From: Channa striata
Lineage: Eukaryota; Chordata; Actinopteri; Anabantiformes; Channidae
NCBI GenBank assembly: GCA_033026295.1
Contig: CM065170.1
Coordinates: 32,806,963-32,870,962 of the forward strand
Reading direction: 5' to 3'
DNA length: 64,000 nucleotides
The notes beneath the pieces are model-generated. The model worked only from the letters and a program-made list of their open reading frames with translations, was not told where the DNA came from and ran no database searches. This document shows, piece by piece, positions 59,270-64,000 of this stretch. Position 1 is the first letter of the stretch. Each line of letters starts with the position of its first letter. The translations under genes were made by a program, and so were the position numbers.

Positions 59270-62080
59270 TGTGGACAGTATTTCCACAGCTCTAATTGTA
59301 CTATTCCACCATCAGACTGTAAATACTCTAGGAGAGAAAGCAGCGGTAATTACCACAAACTTCTTCACTCGAGTATTTGAATATTTTTTCGAAATTTTTG
59401 AGGAGGAGTGCAGTAACCTCAATAACGATCATCTTTTCAGTCGCTTTTTTTCTGCACCTTTAGTCACAGCTTAGATTGATTTTAATGTTTTATTCAAATG
59501 GACGTCATTTTTTGTTTCATGAAAGTAAACGAATCTCGGCGTGACAGTGTGTGTGCAAATGTTAAATCATATCTCATGATTTAATATGCTGATCATCAGT
59601 ATTTGCACAAGCATTGATTATCTAATATTTTACAATTTAGTGGCAAAAATTGTTTGAGGGATTCACACGTATTTGTTTTCACCTCGTCCTAACTTCGAAG
59701 ATTGATGTGTTCATGTCATAAACTTTCCTGAAGAAAACCAAAGCAGCTTTAGTTATTAAAACCAAAGGTCATCAATCAAACTACACATTCATCGTCACCA
59801 TCAACAGAAAATGATGCAGATAGATATTTTTTTATGGATATATCAAACAGCAGCTAAGATGAAACAAACTGCAGAAACTCTAAATAACCGGGGTCAGCTA
59901 ATAAATCGATCAGCAGCTTCAGTAAAAGACACAACAACACAAGAACAGAGTCACTTTGTAATCGCAGCGCCGAGACGTTCAACGCTGAGCCATCAGTCAC
60001 TGTCGGATTAATCTGAAAATCTGCAGAATGACTCAGAATAATGTCTTCGCTTATTTCCAAACCGGCCTTTTATTGCAAATATTGAAGTCACAGATTTTGT
60101 GTTTGTAGCAACACTGAAATGTTTGGGTGTCATTTACACCGTCTGTAAAGCAATATAACCAGTACTGTTAAGTTTGCAGTGCAATGCATCAATTTCAGTG
60201 CTGTTATATGCAGAAATACATCAGCATGCTGCATAATCTCACGCAAACATTTCATCTCCTTAACCAGATCCTCACATGATATATCTGCCACATTAGGTAA
60301 ATATATCCAGACACAGCTAATTAATAAATAAATAAATTTATTCCATTTACAGTCAACACAAATACTGAACCATCATTCTTCACTGTGTGTAATACATACA
60401 CACATAATCACAGTATATTATAAAATATGCACTTATTTGCATATGTATTTACATGCGTATGTTTTAACATCATGTATGTAAAATAATATAATCAGAGAGC
60501 ATATACAGTGTATAAGCTCTGGCAACGTAACACTGACATTTAAAGTGTGTTAGCACTTCCTGTGTGGTGACTCGTGGCATTTTTATTATGTGTTCTTTTT
60601 TACGGTGACGTTGAAAAAAGAGCAAAAGATGAAAAGCTGAGTAAGAAAAATGTTCATAAATGACAGGACCGAAATCGTCTCTGTTTCAAGCAAGTTCAGC
60701 AACCTACCTGAAGTCCAGTTCACAGCAGAACTGACACTCGCCAGAAGCAGACGGAGGGTCAGAGCCAGAGTGGAAACTCGCCACGGCTGCTGGCGATGCA
60801 ACGAGGCAACTCACAGACACGCGATTCGATCAGATGTCAGTCGCACGTGAAACATTTTAAGTCTGATAAAGCAAGTGACAGCACAGGAAGGAACAGAAAT
60901 AATCAGGCAAATTCATGTAGGAAGTCTGCCCCACATATTAATTTCTCACACACGTGGTTGTTTCTGTAGTAATTTTTATATCACCTTGCCGTCTAATCCC
61001 ACAGTATAAAAAGAGTTTGTCAGCCTCTTTACAAATATTTTGTCTAGTTTATTAAGTACATTTTTAATTTTGAATATGCTACACAGACAGTTGCTTGTTG
61101 ACTTTTTTGGCGCCTGCAGTTTCACGTTGTCGTGGTCATTATAAAATTATTCATTGTCATTTTTAAGGGCTGTTGTAGGACATTGCAGGTTTCCATTGCG
61201 TGTGTTAACTAGCAGCATTTAGCGAGTCAAAGTATCAAAAATGAGAAGCAAGCCGCTGTACAAAAGGATTTTTGCCATTTTGCACACATCTATTGTAAAA
61301 ACGTGGATTTGAATAAGCAAACTTCCTCCAGAATATAGCAGGTTTTCTTTTTCTTTTTTTTTTTTACACCTTCAAAATATGATTTAATTTTGTTGACAAC
61401 AGACGTCTTGGTGTTGTGTTTAAAATAGCCTCCTGACATCACCTGACACTGGTTTGACAGGTGAGTGGTCAAAGTTTTAGATGAGAACCCTGAGCTCATC
61501 CGAATGTCTGACACATTTAATCCGGCACCGAGTCTGAGCACTACCGTGCAAAGCAAATGTACCGAAGGGAAGACGGGGCGAGGTGGAACTTAAAGAACAG
61601 AGATGGAGATTCTTTGACTTATCTGTGGTCGCCTTAAGTGAAGCCTTTTGGAGATAGACGGAGTAAATAGAAAACAGCGATTGTCGTCTCGCTCTGCCTC
61701 CCTCTCCGTAATCTGATTGGGCACGTTCCCCCGAATTGAGGGCAACGCCAAAACAAAAGATCACCAATCAGATAGAAGGGGCTCCCACTGAAGTTCTTGG
61801 CATGGTATGAATGCTTTGCCCTCTCATGTGCGCTAGTATCTAGCAGCGAGATTCCCCGTGTCGCTTTTATGTGTTAATCGTCACCACTCAGTGAGACTAT
61901 TGTGCTGTCTGCGTCGCCGGGGGAGGAAACCACACACACAAAAAAAGAGAGGAGTTTATATGGGGAATGAATGCAAGCAGCAGAGACTGCCAGCACCGTT
62001 TCACACGAGCAGAGAATCGCCTCATCCCCCCGTTGACGAAGGTCCAAGAGTGCAATGTGGTGCTCTGCCTCCGCAGACGT
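59270..62080. other. Long non-coding stretch, no gene seen
   Basis: 60300-60530 is AT-rich with repeated TATG/CATA words and an octamer at 60435-60442. A T-run lies at 61346-61363. 61480-61770 holds a 96-codon minus frame without domain. No mobile element recognised. Confidence 0.45.
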
Positions 62081-62084
62081 CTCT

Positions 62085-62330
62085 AATTGGTGGAAAGAAA
62101 ATGGAGAGCGAGCGAAGGGTTAATTTAAATGTTCAGGGTGGGAGGACAATTATCACCTGAAGTGAGGAGAGCCAGGTGTTAAAACTCTGCCAGCCACTGG
62201 CTGAATTTACCTGAAAGCGCTCTAATCAGTTTTACAGCTCTGCTTTTAGTCACCTTTTCAGAGCTCGTGTTCTATGGAATGATTTAAGTAAGATTACGTG
62301 TGAAGTGGGAACAGAATCCCTTAATTGAAT
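62085..62330. promoter_or_regulatory. Candidate enhancer-like conserved element
   Basis: TCTAATTGG, GGTTAATTTAAATG, ACAATTATCACCTGA (which includes an E-box-like CACCTG) and CTCTAATCAG occur in non-repetitive, GC-balanced sequence. Function inferred. Confidence 0.3.
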
Positions 62331-62334
62331 ACCT

Positions 62335-64000
62335 TAACGCTCCTTTAGTGTCTTCGTTCGACCTTAAGGGGGCTTTACGTATCCGCCGATCACGCGCAGA
62401 AGCTTTTAAATTCACAAACTATGTATTCAATACCCGGAAGATAATTTGGTGTAATGGTGTCACCTAATACAGAACATGTAGTATTAAATATTTTTATCAA
62501 TATGCAGTATTTTAAAAAGTGTTGGACCAAGCAGATTCAGAACAGTGTTATTATATAAAAATGTTCAGTATTGTCTAGAGGCAAAGATGGGATGATTTAA
62601 GGAAATACGTGATCTAAAAAATATATAAACTTGGGGAGTAATTAAGACCCTAATTTACAACACGTTTTAATGCCAGGTGACGTGGAGTTGAGGATGGTGT
62701 TGGGTAGCGTAGTAAATACAGGGACTCCACAGAGGGACGGGGGACTGTTGGACACACCTTAACCACATTTATTTTTACAACGGTAATGCCAAAAATCCTC
62801 AAACCTTTAAGTTACAGTGGGCAACCTAAGCTAGTTTGGAGCTTGAGATTCTTCTCGGCTCTGCACAGCATCAGGTAGTCGTCATTATTCCATTACAATA
62901 AATAGGGATTCTGATTAAGCCGAAATTTTGGGATAGGCCGAGGGGGGAAAGCCTTACTCCAAAACTTTTTGAAGTAAATATGTCGGCAGAGCTGTTACAT
63001 GGACGCCACAGGAAGCTTCGACAACACCTCGTCACATTAAGATAAGACACATATTTCTATTTAAGAATATGGGGGAAAGTGCATATCATAGATTTAAGGA
63101 AGTTGTTTTCAACAATCGTTTCTTACATGTAACTCAACATACAGTAGCGGCACAATAATGTTACTATGACAACAAAGGTTTGGTAATCGTGATGCTTGAC
63201 ACTCCTTTTAGGAAAATTAAGGGAAACATTAATATCAAGCCCAACAGCTCAGCACACAAAAACAACAATAATCCCCTTAAATGTCTCCATTAAGGAGCTT
63301 CTACGTTAGAACAGATTATTCAGTCAGTTTAACTTTGCATGTATAAGGAGAAATAATGGAAATAATGATAAGTAACAATTACAAAGGTGTCATGTTTCTG
63401 TTCCAATTTCTATCCCTGATAGATAAAATAAAAAATAATTAATGACCCTATAAATAAAACCATGGATTCTGAGCTGTTTACTTTAGTATAAACATGAACA
63501 TGTTTAAAATTAGAAAAAACAGAAAAATATGTGCAGGTTCTTGGGTCAACAGGTCAACCCTCCTGATTTTCCAAGCTTCATTTCGAGGAGTCTTCCGTGG
63601 ATTTAGGATTAATTTAACCCTTAATGAATGAGGCCATGATGTGCTAAACTGAATGAGTCAACATGGTGAAATACGATACGTCAGAAGTGTCCTTCAGCCT
63701 GCGGAAGGTTCTGCCCTGCCTTATTCATTCTGCATCTGAATATCCTAATTTTGTTAAGCACATTTACTCAGGCACAGTTTTAATATTCTTAACAGATTTG
63801 CAGATTTGTACCAACAAGATCAGCAGTGGTTTGAAGTGAGGTGCAGTAAACAGAGAAACGACGTTGGTTAAAGTCTTGAAAACAGGCATGAAAATGGGCA
63901 CTGAAGTTTTCTCCAGAATTCAGCCTATATGTTACAGTATTCATCGTATCGAGGAAAGTTGTGTAACTTTGCAACAATGTGGAGGGAACTGCACAAGAGT
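62335..64000. other. Non-coding stretch, no gene seen
   Basis: AT-rich single-copy sequence with only short frames (62 codons at most near the end). Confidence 0.5.

Noticed and set aside
59811..60011. 66-codon plus-strand frame with moderately protein-like composition
   Set aside because: No convincing splice sites at its edges, no domain, and an overlapping antisense frame of equal length.
60586..60801. Minus-strand frame resembling a signal peptide
   Set aside because: Its first codon is TTG, not ATG, and no upstream ATG in frame or promoter context supports translation.
1..64000. Known microRNAs, tRNAs, rRNA, spliceosomal RNAs, CRISPR arrays
   Set aside because: I looked by eye for seed sequences of common vertebrate microRNAs, tRNA boxes, U6-like starts and regularly spaced direct repeats, and found none that hold up.

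Overview
This window looks like a piece of a teleost fish genome, most likely a spiny-rayed (percomorph) fish. The evidence is the long (CA)n/(GT)n microsatellites, a decayed Rex/CR1-like LINE, a Tc1-like terminal fragment, and two repeat families whose sequences I remember from fish genomes. There is no bacterial-style gene packing, and no open frame longer than about 170 codons on either strand. None of the longer frames shows a recognisable domain, and many run through microsatellites or low-complexity tracts. I find no complete protein gene, no tRNA or rRNA, no known microRNA and no CRISPR array.

The most economical reading is a gene desert or very large intron. It is mostly single-copy sequence sprinkled with old mobile-element debris and with stretches that look like developmental enhancers. 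Those stretches are AT-rich homeodomain-type cores (TAATTA, TTAATTAA) set in non-repetitive, GC-balanced sequence. Examples lie near 3.2, 4.6, 6.2, 11.5, 20.0, 24.2, 27.5, 29.1, 31.5, 33.2, 45.6, 55.4 and 62.2 kb. One of them carries a textbook PBX-MEIS composite site at 3199-3208. Clusters of this kind are typical of regulatory blocks around a developmental transcription-factor gene, but the target gene is not in the window and I cannot name it.

Layout: 1-6.9 kb is quiet sequence with enhancer-like islands. At 7.0-7.3 kb is a degenerate short-period repeat, and at 8.9-9.4 kb a fish interspersed repeat with an internal 33-bp duplication. At 10.4-11.1 kb is the LINE relic (endonuclease start plus part of the reverse transcriptase). 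11-20 kb is mostly plain sequence, ending in a long purine tract at 19.4-19.8 kb. 20-34 kb is rich in enhancer-like sequence and holds the best plus-strand exon candidate (27.9 kb). 35-37 kb holds two minus-strand exon candidates and the Tc1-like end. 37-44 kb has several microsatellites and a second copy of the composite repeat (43.4-43.7 kb). 44-64 kb is again quiet, with enhancer-like islands, two long dinucleotide arrays (57.6 and 59.2 kb), a possible 9-nt microexon (47.2 kb) and a third, short copy of the composite repeat (54.75 kb).

The exon candidates have good splice-site sequences and open frames, but they lie on both strands and do not join into one protein. In 64 kb of vertebrate DNA many decoys of this quality are expected. 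They are starting points for RNA and conservation checks, not annotated genes.
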